From Chrysoporthe austroafricana (taxonomy: Eukaryota > Ascomycota > Sordariomycetes > Diaporthales > Cryphonectriaceae), in contig JYIP02000002.1 in NCBI GenBank assembly GCA_001051155.2, positions 3,603,583 to 3,667,582 on the forward strand: a stretch of DNA of 64,000 bases, written 5' to 3'. Below the pieces are notes generated by a model. That model saw only the letters and a list, made by a program, of their open reading frames with translations, was not told where the DNA came from and did not search any database. Positions 1 through 14,170 of this stretch are shown here, one piece after another (position 1 is the first letter of the stretch; every line of letters starts with the position of its first letter). The translations under genes and the position numbers were made by a program.

Positions 1-3000
1 GAGAATGTGCGTTCCAGGTACTACTGTGGTAGAGTACATACACAGGAGTATGAGTTGGTGGCTCGTAGATTTGGCCTTAGTACGGCGGGGTACGGTACCA
101 AAGTACTTACTTGCCTATCAAGCTCTGGATGGGAACCCTGTCGGGCCGCATCGCGGTGGACCAATCAGTGCCTGTAATGGGACTCGCCTCGCTCCTTCGG
201 ATGTGGGTCTCGATGGTACTGCACCCGAGACTTTCATCTCCACACTTCCAAAGGGTGGAGGGAAGTATCTCTCCGCGGTAGCGGTCTCTTGCCTGCAGGG
301 ATGCGCAAACCTTGTGCGGAGCCCCTTACTGTGCTAGGTACCTCATACATCCTGCCCTGTAGCCTTCAGAAGGCTGCTCTTGTATTGGGCGGGCTGCAAC
401 AGGTTCCCCACCACCTCCTTCTCTTCCCCGGACGTATCTTCAAGGTTGCCCCTGCAGGTTCCAACTTGACGAGCCCAACATTACATGATGGCTCACCATG
501 ACCACCGAACATGCAACATGCACCACCAGCATCATTCACCCCGAAGCTGTCAAAATGTTTCCCGCCATCGCTAGTCCAGGTCGTATTCATTGGTCCATCA
601 CTTGCTGATATCATCACTCGCCTCGGCATTCACCTTCTTGTTACCGCTGCTGCTGCAACCTTAGCCGCTGTGGTCTCGGCCTGCGCCGGCTCCATGCTGG
701 CTCGAGACTCGCAGCAAGAATGTATTGTGCTCGGCCAGCTGTGACTCGGCAGACGGGTCCCATGAATAGAGCATGAGGCCAATCCATGGGTGAAACCCAT
801 TGTTACTCCATTGTAATGCCTACATTCACTGTGACGTATGTTCCCCCTTTGGGAACAGACCGCAGACAACCAACATCAGGCCGTGCAGCAAGCACTACCT
901 GTCCTTGGGCCTGGCTGTTGTTGACGCCCCCGGCCGCGACGGTGGGGGGAAGCAGGCAACTGAGCTTCGTTCTTCAATATCCTCAGAGATGCCATTGCAT
1001 ATGCGCTGAGAATCCACAGCCATTTACCTCGGCGCTCCCTCTTTGTCCTCGCGACACTCTCTTCAGGTGCATTCGCATGTCTGCTGCGAGGCTCCATCAT
1101 CTACCAGCCGAATCGGCCCTCCTGTGCTTTCAAATTATCCCAAGAGAATCGTCATGGGATGACATCGAGCCTAGTCATTTGGGAGTGTGGCATTCCCATA
1201 ACATGCCTCTTCCTTGCACCCTTCACGGGGGAATTCCGGAGCTTCTGCATTATCAGCCGCCACTCATCAAGTACGAGGTGTCTTTGATGGCTTGCAGCTC
1301 TATACGTCCGTACATGCACGCATAGGAATCTGATGAGGCCTGCGGTTCTCTACGCTGCATTACTACGCTGTCTGTCGTCGAGGCATCGCACAATGCACTA
1401 GTGACTAACGAGGAATCTCTTGTTACACGAGCTTTGAGATCCATGAACGAGTCGAGGTTACAAAGGATAATAAATTTAGGGACAGCAATGTGTTATCAGC
1501 TAGTTGTCAGGCTCAACGCCACTGTCCAGGTCCTCCCCCCTTCCCTACCGGCGACCTGGAAGCTATAAGGGAGACTTACGATATGTGAAGCAGAGACTAG
1601 AAGGTCTACCCGCGCTTATGGGCTGCCAGTTCCGCAGAAGATATCGTGGCAGCACACTAGCTGCTTCGTATCCAGCATCAGCCCACCATCGCAGAACGCG
1701 GCGAGGTTAATTAGGACTTCCTGCGAGAGCGCATCCCTTGTCAGCCGTGGTTCAAGGATGCAGCTTCTGGGCCTTTTTTTCCTACGTCAGTATGCTGCGG
1801 ATCTGATACTGGTACAGGCTGGGCCACGCCTCCCAGTTACCAGTTATGTTGGGCTCAGCCCTGGGTGTCCACTCCTCCTGAGAACAAGCGATAGGCCGGT
1901 GATACAATCCAGTTCAGGCTGACTGCCGCCAGCAGCGCAGTCCATTCCATAAGGCGGTAATATTAATGCGTTTCAAGCTAGACTGCCGTTAAATTACAGG
2001 TCGGCCGGTGCCTGAGCTGGAATAAACCGCTGGCAGTGATGAATGGGCGGACCAGATGATTCCACGCCATCGCTGTGCAATGATTCTCACAGCGATCTGC
2101 AGACCGCGTTACCCGCCCGTGACGCAGCCTCTTGCCACGGACACTGTCACACAGTACAATCGGCGGGACGGAGAAGCACCCGCAGCGCCTTCAGTTTTAC
2201 CGTCGTGACTGGTCCTCTCAGAACAACAGCCCAAGGCGAATGAGTTTGCAAGATCAGTCTTTGGACTGCACAGATCCGCAATGGATCTACACGGGGCGCG
2301 GAATCGCCCTCATAGAGCGTCACATCTATCAGGAAGGTGGCCTGGTTGTCAAGAAGTGGCTGACGTCTCCTTGACTAGCACAACATGCCGTAAACACTGC
2401 AGCAAGAGCTACACACCGGAACCACTGGTCTTGTTTCTACTTCAGTCCGCACAAGCCGCCTGGCGTGGAGGCGACAACTCCTAGCCCATCTGCCGAGTAC
2501 AGCCTGGCCCTTTTCAGTCCATGGGAACGGCATACATCTCTTGCCCCCAATCTGAAGCGGCCGGAATTCTTGCCTCCTTGTCCGTATAGAGGCTCCTGTT
2601 CTTGCACTTATTCGCTAAGCCTTTCCAGATCGGGCACAATATTTGATCCTGCAATTCAGTCCAGTCGTCACTAATTTCTCAGGCCACCTTGGCCACCAAA
2701 AATCCCCGGCCAGTCTGTGCTGCGCACTTCCTCATGCTGTGACCATGCGCGATCTCGCAAGATGATGCATCCTCAAGTCCTGCTCGGGCAGGCTGGTCCG
2801 ACCAGATCGGTGGGCGTCAGGCTGTACCGTCTCTTGGCTGGCATGAGAGCGGTCGCGGGTGCAGGATCGCTCTGCACTTGTCTGTTGAGTCTCTCACAGT
2901 CCGAGGTGGTCGATGCTTGCTTGCTTCCACAGGGCATCAGTGGCCACAGGCTGTTTCAGACGAGACGGGATTCCCTACAATGGCGGCGGAAAGAGGCATG

Positions 3001-5297
3001 ATGTGTTGGGGGCTCTCTCAAATCATGCGATCGCTCCTTCATCAATTTCGGCTTGAACCACCTCACAGAGGACCCTGCTCCCACCTGTTCGTTACGGCGT
3101 GTTACAGGCCCCCAAGCCCGGGGCCGGCATGATGCATTCTGGTCCAGGCCGCTGGCGTCCGCAACGCGTTGACTGCTTCGGTCAGGCAACGGCAGCGGGA
3201 AATGGAGCACCCTCAATCTAAGTGGCACAGGGTGAAGGCGTTAGTGCCGCGGGCCCATCTCGACGGCTAGGCCATCAGGGCGGCCAGGCCAGGCCGTTGT
3301 GACTTGTGATCCGGGGGGGGGGGCGCTGAAGGATCAGGATCTCGCCAGCAGGCCGCTGGAACTCTGGGGGGTGGGGTGAGACACCCCCAGAACTTATCTC
3401 ACGCCCTTGCGAGACATGTCTTAGGGGCTGGGGACGGTCTAGTATGGGAGTATGCCTCTCGGACGACGCGGGCCTCCTTGTGTGAAGACGCGTGATCTTC
3501 AGCGTGATTCGCCCTCACGCTTGCCGAGCTGGTTTGCTCGACGCTCCTCACCGCAACGGGCGACACCTGCCAGCCAATACGGCTTCCTACACACTGCATC
3601 CGACTGGCCTCTCCTGCGGATCAGCAAATAGGGAACGCCCAACAAATGGGGAGGCGAGATCGACAACGGGTTGGGCATGCGCCGGGACCGGCTCTGCTGG
3701 CCCATCCCCCTCCCGCGTCCAGCCAGAGCAGTGGAGCAGACTGCCTCTCCTCGGACCATGAAGGGGGTGGTGGCAGACGAGATGCAGTGTCACAGAGCGG
3801 TTTTGCCCTCCACTGCCCATGCCGATAGTACACGACATACGACCGGCCGTGTGACCCACTTGACGGGTGGCTACATGGAAGGAGGCGGCGTCCTGAAGGG
3901 CACTTGACCATCAACGTGACAAGAAACGTGACCGGTCGGCGCCGGGGCCATCAGGCTAGCGTCCAAGGAAGAAGCTACGTACGCGAGATCCAATCTCCTC
4001 CAGTGTGTCATTGCAGCCGCCGCGGTGCAAACCCGACATCACCTCCTGGCAGCAGCACCTCGAGATCGAGGGAGGGGCGGCGGGCGGCGGGCGAACGGTC
4101 CCTCTCTCGGCCATCCAGGGGCCCGCGAGTACATGAGCAACCAGGGCCAGGAGGAGGAGGCAACCATGCCGCTGGCCCCCTCGGTGATCTCCTCGGGGCC
4201 GTGGCCTCTCGAGCCTACCCCGTTTCGGCACAGGCTCTCTCCCCTAGCCTCGCCAGCTCCGTCTCGGCACGAGCTCTAGCTCCCACACCAGCCGCTGTCA
4301 TCGAGAGCTTATCCCTGGGGGGCCCGGGAGAGGTCGTTGTCGTCCTGGGAGCACCCGTCCACGAAGCCGGCCCCGTCGATGGGAACCCTAGCTCTTTCTG
4401 GCCATTATACACGAACAAGCCCAACGGCCGGCGCACAGACAGTCGACGGCGCCTGGTTCGTCCATCAGAGGCTGGCCTTTCTGCCCGTGGAGGCTGGGTC
4501 TGGTGTCGTCGACCTGAAGGTGCCCAGGTGCTCCGGCTGCGCCGAGTGAACGCGGACCCCCATCCTTGGGCAGCAGGCGATCTGGCGATCAGGGTACCGG
4601 TACTGATTAGCGCCCGTGGCTCTAAATTTGTAGCGACCAGTGGCGCTAGAGCGGACATGCTTACAGCGACGGGGCCACTGCGGGGCCGGGGGCGCAGGGC
4701 CCACAGGCAGTCCGTCCGTCCCAGCGCCCAGTACCCAGTACCCAGTGCCTACACAGCAGAGGAGAGGGCGGCTTGGGGGAGGGGGGGGGGCGAAGTCTCT
4801 CGCGCACGGGCCCGGAGTCATCCGCAGGCCGCCATAGTCATCCTCTGTTGTCATCGCTAGGCGGCAGCCTCGATGGCTGACGCTGCTTCGCTCGATCCGG
4901 CCGAATCATTCAGTCATTGTGACCGGCGATTTCCCACCTCCCCTCGCCCTATGACTGGGCAAACTTGATGAGTCGAACCATACTAGCCCAGGTTTGACTC
5001 AGAGCTGCTGGTAGCCGTCGGGAAGCCCCATCGCCTTGTTCCTGTCGCTGCTGTCTCGCGCACAGATCAACGCCAGCCTCTCCCCATCCCCCATTGCCGT
5101 GCGATCCTCGTCACCGAGCCCTCTTTTGGGTGGCGCCCTCGTCATTACGGGACTCGTCACAGCAGCAGGCAGGACGAGGCAAGGAGGCTGGGCCGGCAGA
5201 CAATATCTATCGCGAGAACACTCGCGGTATCTCGCGGTACCTCACATACTCTCACGGAACCAGACCCGTCCGCATACTCGCCCCGACCTCAGTGGTT
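1..5297. other. Gene-free stretch
   Basis: No convincing gene is visible in this 5.3-kb interval. The reading frames are short, overlap on both strands and have compositions typical of non-coding GC-rich DNA, without recognisable domains or chains of exons joined by good splice sites. It contains two long G runs (3313-3323 and 4781-4790) and a short direct repeat around 4731-4750 in which CCAGTAC is repeated. The last few hundred bases before 5298 probably include the promoter and 5' leader of the LRR-like gene, but no clear TATA box is seen. No transposon ends or coding relics were recognised. Confidence 0.6.
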
Positions 5298-7007
5298 ATG
5301 CCCAAGAAAAGGCACCAGGCCAGATATTCGAAACCGCAGTCTACAGCTCCCGCATCCCTCTCGAGCAGCTCGGGGCCCGCGACACACAATGGCCGCCGTG
5401 CTGGTGGTGAGTCCCTGGCCCCTCATCTGCACCCTCTCCCTGCTGCGAGGCCTGCCAGCCTCTGGTTTTCTACACCCAGAGCATCCGGCTGCCCGCCTCA
5501 GACACACTGCCCCTTGTAGCGCGCAATCAACCTGATGCACCTGCCCGCCACCCTTTCATGTTTCCCAGTGAATCACGGCCTGGCCATGGCCGGCTGCTCC
5601 CCACCACGTCGCTGGCGCCGGCCTGTACACCCCTGCCACTTGGATTGGCGCTGATGGCTTGTAGATCACGAACCCCCCGGCGTCAACCAGCTGCTGGCGT
5701 CCCTGAGGCGCGCGAGGTTGAGCGGCGACAGCCCGCCGCCGGCAGCCCGCGGCGCAAACATCGCTGCGCCTAGCGTCCCGCCACAGATCCGCGAGCTGCT
5801 CAGTCTTCCGGAGACCCCGGCACCACCCCCGAGGCGGCGGCCTCGGTTCAACCCTCGGTTTGATGCCCAGGGTCGCAGACTGCCCGCGGGGCCGCCGCCT
5901 CCCCAGAGCTGGCTGTCTCTGTCGCGACATGCGCCGAGCCTAGAGTCTAGCGCTTCCTTCGCTGCGGATCACGAGCATCGACTGCTCCCCGGCCTGTATA
6001 GGCCCGAGTTCGGGAGTCTGAGCGACATACTGCTCCGGAAGATCACGCTTGACTGGGAGTTCCAGCGGTCTTACAATGTGTACTATCTCTACTCTCTGCC
6101 AGACCGTCTTCGTATGGCTCTGATGTCCTACGTAGCGGAGACCTTCGAGCCTGGCCTGTCGCTGTCCGATCTGAAGACCATCCTCCTGCCACAGGACCCA
6201 GGAGATGATGGTAGGGATGACGGTCCCCCGCTGAGCCCGAGCTCCTTGAATGAGCATATCACCCATCTGGACCTGTCGGCAGCAGTCGGGAGGTCTATCA
6301 AGCTGCGTGAGCTCGCGCACTTCTTGTTTCCTTCCGCGCCCGAAGACGAAGGAGCCGTCCTGGAGTCCTGGGACGCCGCCGAGTCCCCGCAAATCCCTCG
6401 TCCGCTCCTCCCGAACCTCACACACCTCTCCCTCGCTGCCACCCCAGAGACCAGCGCTCTCAACTCGTGGAGGCAGCTGCTCGGCGTCTCCGCGCACCTC
6501 CCGACCCTCACACACCTCAGCCTCGCCTTCTGGCCGCTGCCCTGCCTGACGCCGAACTCGACGTACAGCAAGGTGGTCACACCGCAGGGCCAGACGGTCC
6601 AGGCGGGCGGCACCAACCCCTACAGCCACGCGCTCGACAACGACTGGTCCGAGGCGATCCTCATCCTGCGCAAGCTGAGCCAGAACATGTACGGGCTCGA
6701 GTACCTCGACCTCACGGGGTGCTCGGCCTGGATCAAGGCGCTGACGGCGAGCAAGGACGGCGACCAGGTCGACTGGGTCGGCGCGTGGGGCAAGGTCACG
6801 CACCTGGTCCTAAACACCGGCTACGCGCCGCCGGCGGAAGAGATGGGATCCAGCTACAATGAGTATCTACACGTGTTGGACAGGGCGCGGCGTGTGGAGA
6901 AGAAGATCAGGGCTCGGAGGGCGGGAAGGGGCCGGATCTTTACCGTCGAGAGGGATCATGTAGAGACGGATGCGAGTCGAGTTCATGACGGCTCTGACTC
7001 TGATTAA
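5298..7007 (+). CDS. Hypothetical LRR-like protein, 2 exons
   Basis: The model is exon 1 at 5298-5406, an intron at 5407-5664 (donor GTGAGT, acceptor TTGTAG) and exon 2 at 5665-7007, giving 483 aa. The large second frame has no ATG of its own. It continues upstream in frame to the acceptor, and the join restores an ATG (MPKKRHQ...) in phase, which decides the start. The first 36 residues are basic and Ser-rich. A Pro/Arg-rich low-complexity stretch follows (to about residue 120), then a folded part with leucine-rich segments: LPNLTHLSLA (about 285-294), LPTLTHLSLAFWP (about 315-327) and LEYLDLTGC further on. These spaced L-x-x-L-x-L motifs suggest a degenerate LRR or F-box-type solenoid, which is inference. 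The C terminus is Arg-rich then acidic. I do not recognise a specific function. It stands alone, with no close neighbours. Confidence 0.8.
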
Positions 7008-10000
7008 TCGACACACCTGTAGCTAGTAGATAAAAGCGAATCTCCCCGAATAAATATGGTTGTCATACAGTCTATTTTTTGCCTCCAAGCGATGAATCTC
7101 TAGAGTTCTGCTCGGCCAGACTGATGAACACCAGCTCGATACCAAAATCGTCCTCGCCACAGGTATTACCTGACTTCTGCATTGTGTGCCTGTTACTGTC
7201 GCTTCCCAGGGGCTAAGTGTACAGATTGTAACCGCAAGATTCGACCTCGACGCAGACAGCACACTTCTAAAGGCTGGCGTTCCGCGGAATCGATTAGGAG
7301 CAGCTTCAGGCTGCCGCTTGAAGCGAATCACAGCTGCGGTCAATGTTGCCAGACCATCAACTATCAGTTGTCTGGCTGAAATTTGCGATCGTAAGGCCAA
7401 ATGTGAAAGAAGTTAGGTTTCTCCCTCAGCCTGCCTCTCGCCATCCTCCTCGACTAGCTTCTCTCCGTGCTCCGTGGCTTCGTCCTTCCACCGGACTCCA
7501 TCCCACTTTGTGACTCTCCAGTGGATATATCCGGTTGAACCGAGCCGTGATAGCCTCTTGGAATAATCTCCCGGTCAACTATCAAGTTCCGCTTGTTGAA
7601 AACTTCCCGCGTCTTCACCGCGGACCGTCCGCGCTGCCGGAAAGCGCGCACCATCTCGCAATGAGCAGTACCGAGCCCTGTTCTCCGACCACGACCACAT
7701 CGACACCAGACGGAACGGATCCTTACCCTCGCCTGCCTGCCTAACTGAGGTTCCAAGTTGTTCAGCACACCCTGCCAGACGTCCGTAGCGATTACAAGCG
7801 CCTGGCCGAGGGCTTCCCCAGGTTCCAACCTCCTTGGCGAGTTTGATGATGACCGTCTCAACGTGCCATCTTCGATTCACGCTCGGATCACAATGCTCAG
7901 GAGAATGTTGATTAGAAACACGGGGCGCCAGGCACAGATTCGCAGCTAAGACGTCCTCTCTAACTACCGTCGCATCTACATCCTAATAATTGCTAGTAGA
8001 ATGCGGTCGAATTGCTATAGCAAATCTACCCGAGGGCGGCACAAAGACTGAGGATTGACTACACTTTCGTCGGCCCGCTGGACTCTGGGTTCTGTCTCGT
8101 TCTTCCCCCCTTAAGACCAAAATACCGAGCACCTTACTCTCTATGGCTATCTTCCCGTTCGACAAGTGATGGACCAGACTCGACAGATCTCGACGGGACA
8201 GCGCCTACTGCTATGGCTTTGTCTGAGGCATCTCGATACTAACTAGCAGACTGCTCACAAGCCTGTGGCCCTGCGCATGACGACAAAGCCCGCGAGGTGG
8301 CTCCCACGGAGAAGATGATCTCCCGTACGCAGGGACTCCCGTTCATGTCCAAGCCGTGCCGGACGTATGTGGGCTCTTAACCACTGCGTGGGCTAGTGAA
8401 GCTTCTACTCGATGACTGCGAAGACAACGATCAGAGCTTCAGGAGCGATCCGTACGCCTGTTGACGCCCCGTAGATCTAACGTGTTCGCGAGCGGCCCTA
8501 GATCACACCAGCGATACTCAAGATGCTACAGAACGGCCTCCCGGCTAGACACCATAGGTCGACGGGCTTAACACCCACGCTGAAAGGGCGTTCGATAACA
8601 GTGCCCATACACAAAGATAGGTTCACGGGCGTAAAAAGATCCAGCTCATTGCCAGAGCGTCGGCGCTGACAGCATCATGGCTTTCTATTCCTCGTAGGCC
8701 ACGACCGCCGCGACAGTCATCTACACGATCAAGACATTTGACAGTTCCGGCTCCATCGTGACTTGGCCATCGGCTTCCTCACGAAACAGCCGTGATGTCC
8801 AGCCTTGCCTGGTCGGGGACCGCTTGGCCTGACCTTCTGACTCACCAATAACTCAAGGCAGCGAGGAAGCCTCCGGCGGCCATATTCTAAGTTCCCTCCA
8901 TGGCCCGATTTTAGCTATTCAGAGCTTCGTGGCCCCCATCTACTAAGACATCCTTGCTGGGCCACCGGACTAACGGCCTCTCCTTCTGTATGCGAGGGTC
9001 CGGGTCCGAACTGACCTCAGAAGAAGGAGGCCGCATGTTGGGCCGCGGTGACCAATTTGGTATGTGCAATGTACCAACCGCTCGACATGACCTCGTGACC
9101 TTGGACGACCTCATTCTGGCGTTCAGATAGGATCACTCCTAGGGCGTTCTGTCTGTGCCATTCCCCCGAACTACACGAGCGATGTCGACGATTCTACTCG
9201 CGCGGATGCGGCTGCTGAAGCCGTTACCTGAGACGTATCGGAAGCTCATGAACGAATACCACCACTGCCAGAAGTAGTCAAGGCAGAGAAATTGACACCT
9301 TGGCGTAGCACTTCGAGCCGGCTGGTTCGCGGTAAGCCGGCACCAGAGAAGCTTCGAGCTTCCTGTTCTGCTCCAGCAGAGGCCCCAAGAAGCACGCAGC
9401 TGCTCCTCCCGGAGAACCGACGGGCTGGGCTCTCAAGACCTTCCAGCCGTCGAGCTGCCACTTCTGCTCCCAAGGACCGCTCCGAAGTTGTCGTCCGAAC
9501 TCTAGTGCTTGACCGGTGTATATTGCTAGGTCAAGCAAGGCTGCGGGAAGAAGAAGCACCTTCCGAATTGCTTGGTTCGCTGGCAAGTCGCGGGTCATCG
9601 TGCAGGTAAGTCCGCCCGTGATATCGCCGTAGGCACGGCCCAGATCCGGTTTATACCTCGCAACGTTTCCTCAGAAGGGGCTAGCCGGTGACCCGAAGAC
9701 ACGCGAGTTGTGGATCTTTCTCGGGATTATAGCATAACAGTACAGCGTTGCCAAGGGCCTTCCCGAGACAGAACAGGTACAGCACCCGTGGAAGTGTTCT
9801 CACTGTCCAGTGTCAAGGTCAGGGACGACATAGTGCAACAACGGCATGTTGACGCCGTCCTCTTCTCAGACGGCCCGATTATCTCGCGGCTTGAGCTGCC
9901 TAGACATATGCATCTGGCCTATTACCCAGCCCCGATCCGTCTGGACGGCTGGCTTCCACGGAGAGGGTAGTACCGGACCACGTCAAGTCGACAGATCGAT

Positions 10001-11810
10001 GGATAGTATCTCTGTCGTCTATGCGGCTCTGGATGACACATCACAACGTCAATGAGACGGGATCCATGGGCCCCAGGGGCTCTAGAAGAGCTGTCACATC
10101 TCGTAATCCCAGGGCGAGATCGTTTCACCCCCATGGGACCCTGAGTTGCAGGGGCCCAGATAATCACCGCCGTTGCACTATGAACCCTTCACGCCTCCCT
10201 TCCCCACACCGGTAGGTCTTCCTCGTATCCCGCTCCACATGGACGAGACTGACACAGGCCGCCAGCTGCTCCCCAGGGTGCCAAGATGCAGGGCGACGTG
10301 ACGTTGCATCAACGGCGGCGCAGCGGGCGACCGCCAGCTTGAGGGTCTGCGTGTCCTCGAGCCGGCGAGGCCTAGACTCGCTCCTCTCTCGCCCCTAGCA
10401 GTAGCTCCTTCACACGCCCCATGTGGGAGAGAACCCGCCAAGGCGGCTCTCCGGTCTGCGCTGGTACCGTACCCATCGAGCCCTGCGGGCGCGAATCCGA
10501 CTACTGTCTCGAGCCTCCGGCTAAATTTGGCAAACCGGAGCGTCGGGACGAGAGAACGGCTGCGACTTGATCGCGAGGGCGCCTAATCCGGCGGCGGGAA
10601 TCCCGCCTCCTCCCACCCTCTGGAGGGAGATAGGCGCCGCCGGTGGATATCCCCTCCGGCTGCGCCGCACGGCCGCGTGCGCGTCGGGATTTTTCACGGG
10701 CGAGGTATCGTCCCCCTGCAGGCAGGTCCCTGATTTTCGTCTAGGCCCCCAGCCCTACGGAGGCGCCTGGGGTCCGCGCAAGGAGGGAAGAAGAAAGAGG
10801 GGGGGGGGGCGGCAACTTCACAGGGGCTCGCGATGGCGCGAGCAGTCCCCACCCGCCCGGGAGGGCAAGAATTTCCGTCAATCATACTGGGCCAGGCTTC
10901 TCCATGGGGTTCAACCTCCAGATACTGGGCCCCTTCCGGAGGCGTCGAGGCGCTGCGTCGGTCCGGGCAAGATAAGACAGCCCGTTCGCCTGCTCAAGCG
11001 AGATAGTCTCGGCCGAGGATCAGGCCGAGCGAGTCCTGCGCGGCACCAAAGGAGCAAAGTCGCCAAGGTCGTCCGCGATGATGCGAGTGTCAGCCACGAG
11101 CCCCTGATCCTGCCTACCGGCTGACCGGCTGATCAGGGAGTGTATCAGGCCCAAGGTGATGATTTATCGCTCCCAGAGGCCGGCAGCTGGCGATCAAGAT
11201 TGGACCTGTCGGAAGAGCGTATTCCCCACGCTGCGAATCTGGAACCACGCGCAAGCGAATAGTCCCTATTCGTTCATCTCGTCTCTGGGAGATAGGATAA
11301 ACTCGTCGGCCGCTGCCGAGATGAGGAATCAATTCGGGCGTCAACATAAGGTAGCATTCCCGTCCCCTTTACAGGCCATGGACACACACATGTGAACGCG
11401 GCCCCCTGCCGCGGCACCGCGGGTGCTTGAGATGGTGTGTTCGTTTCGGAAAACCTGGTCCGTCCACGGCACGGTTCCTACCTCGTTGAGAAGGGGCCCG
11501 GTGCTGGTGGTGTAGTATGCCGGCGTCGGTTGCATAACGGCGGCGTGCTCCGGGCGAGGATCACATGCCAATGGCCTGAGCATCGCGATCGTACGCACGC
11601 CTCTGGGGGCCGGGGTCGTCGCAACCCCCACTGACAAACACGAATAGGGAGAGGCTTTCGCGTTGGACGACAGCAGCACCCCCGTCTCCTCGATCGTCCT
11701 TCTGGCGGGCTCCCGGTGGCGATCAGGATGTCAAGGGCTGATCAGGAAAGCAGAGGCTGCCAACTTCCACACCTCGACCTGGCGCGACCGTTCCGAGGAA
11801 CAGCCAGCGG

Positions 11811-11850
11811 GCGCCCCCAGCCGCCCCCAGCCGCCCCCAGCCGCCCCGGC
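11811..11850. repeat. Short tandem repeat, 10-bp unit
   Basis: About four copies of a GC-rich 10-bp unit, CCGCCCCCAG; the first and last copies are imperfect. It lies in non-coding DNA. A slippage-type minisatellite; no function is inferred. Confidence 0.85.
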
Positions 11851-14139
11851 CAGAGGCTCCTGTTCGGGCCTCGCAGCCGATGGCGACGACGCCGGTGAGG
11901 CGGGAAGGTTTTCAGAAGCACGGTCTCGTCTCCTGACTTTCGCTGTGGCGTAGCTGTTCGCGCCCGCCCGCCGCCGGGACCCCTGAATCCAGCGCCTCCT
12001 GAATCTCGCTCGTCTCGCGGGCACAGCGCGTCCTCCTCGGCGCATCGGGCCCTGCGCGGCGGGTCCTCCTCTCCTGCGCCCCCCCGAGCTGACGAGGTCC
12101 TCACGAGTAAGGGCGGGCGGAGGAGCAATCTCTGGGCGGGCAGGCCTGCGGATCAAAAGGGGGAGGCTGAATCCTCCCCGCGATTGGAAAGAGGAGATGC
12201 CGCCGTGCCGGGGCCCAGCGCGCCGGCCAGGGCTGAGAACTCAGTCAGCCGCGGCCAGCTGGCGGCGGGCGCGCCCCGACTTGCTCTGCTGCAGAGCCAC
12301 AAGAGCCCACTAGGTTTAGGTTGACGCCAGAACTAGCCCCCGGTCTCTTTACCCCGTGGGGCGCGAGGGCGTGGGGGCAGGAGGATGGGTGGTGGCCAAT
12401 GCCCTCCACCACGACATGGTAAATTCAGATGTTGGTTTGACGCTATTGCACATCTTGATCGCCTAAGACGAGGGCGGCGTGGGCGGCTTATCAGATAGCG
12501 ACTCCTTCGTTCCATCCTCCTCCGTTCCTCGTCCAGACTGGTGGCGAAGCTAGATTATGCCATGCCGAGTCGTGACCTGTTTTCGACCGGCCGATGACGA
12601 CTAGCCTGGAGGACGACGCCTGGGATTCCAAGCATCGTCGCCAGGGCCGTCGATCGGGACTCTACACGGCGTGCCTTCACCGGCTCGTGGGATAACCGGA
12701 TAGATTAAGCTACATACTACGGTACAAGCCATACAAGCAGGGCCCGCGCGGATGAATCGGCAATTCGATGAGCCAAGGCCTCGTAACGCTGTTCACGCGT
12801 TCCTCCCCACGCTCCCCCCAACGCGACTGTCGAGAGCGGTCTCGGCCTCCTCCAGTCGGATTCATGCTTGCCCACACGTCAGTGTGTTCCGGGCGATGAA
12901 ACAAGTTCCTGATCCCGTCCGGGGTGTCGTTGTAGCCGGTCGCTGCGGGTCAGTTCCCCTGGGAGCGTTTCAAACTGCCGAGGCCATGTCTTTCAAATCT
13001 TTTCACCGTTGTCGGCTCGAATGTACATAGTGCGAGCATTCGGGGGCCTCTTCCTCCCGTGGCTCCCCTTCCTCGTTCCCGCGGACCATCGGCGAGGAGA
13101 GGGACGCCCTGCGTCATCGTGCCAGGGGATAAGACTCGACAGGCCCGTTGATTACCGCGAGACTGATGTAATACCCGCATCCTACCTTGTTGCTCAGCTT
13201 TTCTCACACCGACGGGAGGGACAAGAAAAGATTTCTTCCGGCGGGGTCGCGCCAGTTCGTAGAACCTCGACGCCACGGCGCCTTGGCCCCCATCAGGTAG
13301 CGACCTTGCTGCGGTCTGGGTTATTCCAGCCCTCGATGTCTCCTCCTGCCCATGAGGCCTGCGTGGGGTGGTGTAGCAAGCAGGCTGTGGCCTTTTTCCT
13401 GCAGGAGAAAAATGAGACCGGGGCCTGACCTGTGGCCTCATGCTAGAATGATCTTGAAGTTGCGGTGAGGTGCCCGAATGCTCCCCCTCCTCACGGCGCC
13501 GTCGGACGATGGTTCCCCTCCCCCCAAGGCCCTTAGGTAAGGGACGGACGGCCTCGTCGCCGCGGGAGCGCACACCACCACGGGTGGGCGTAGGTTAGCC
13601 GCCGTCTCCGCCGCAGGAATAGAAACTCGGGTCACAGTCATCGTCATCTCGCTCATCCCCGGAGGGGAGGAAAAGAGGGAGGGAGGGCGGCCTGGCTGCC
13701 CAATACCGCGTGCCAGCCAACCATCTGACCCTCCACGGGCCCCCAGCCGCACGCAGCCTTGTTTCTCACCCTCCCGGCGCGCGAGTGAGGATACGTAGCA
13801 TCAGGCGGGCAGGGCTGTGCCCTGGGATGCGTCTGGCTGCAGTCAGCAGGATGCTTAGGCACCCGTGGCACGGTAGATTTTTTGGGGGGTGGATGTCGTG
13901 GGTGGTGGGTGTGGGCGTGGGAGTCGGAGTGAGTGAGTGAGACAGGCGCCTCGGGAGCCTAATGCGGTCACGTCCTGTTGTTGGTCGTCGTCGTCGAGAT
14001 GACTGGAGATAAGAAAATGCACTTGGGCCACTCGCTCGCCCTCCACCTTCCCTCCCCGCAAATGGGCACGGATGCCGTACTATGTAGCTGTCAGGGGCCC
14101 CTGCCCAGCCACGGCCGTGGCACTGGCGATCAGGGTTAA

Positions 14140-14170
14140 AAAATAAAAATAAAATAAAATAAAAAATAAC
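14140..14170. repeat. A/T-rich microsatellite (AAAAT type)
   Basis: A run of AAAAT/AAAAAT units in non-coding DNA about 1.2 kb beyond the creA stop codon. A simple repeat; no function is inferred. Confidence 0.85.

Noticed and set aside
9180..9620. Possible retrotransposon relic
   Set aside because: Some plus-strand words looked polyprotein-like, but no reverse transcriptase, integrase or terminal repeat motif could be followed across the stops.
10567..11124. 185-codon plus-strand frame
   Set aside because: Overlapping ORFs on both strands and Arg/Gly/Pro bias; no recognisable domain or flanking exon.
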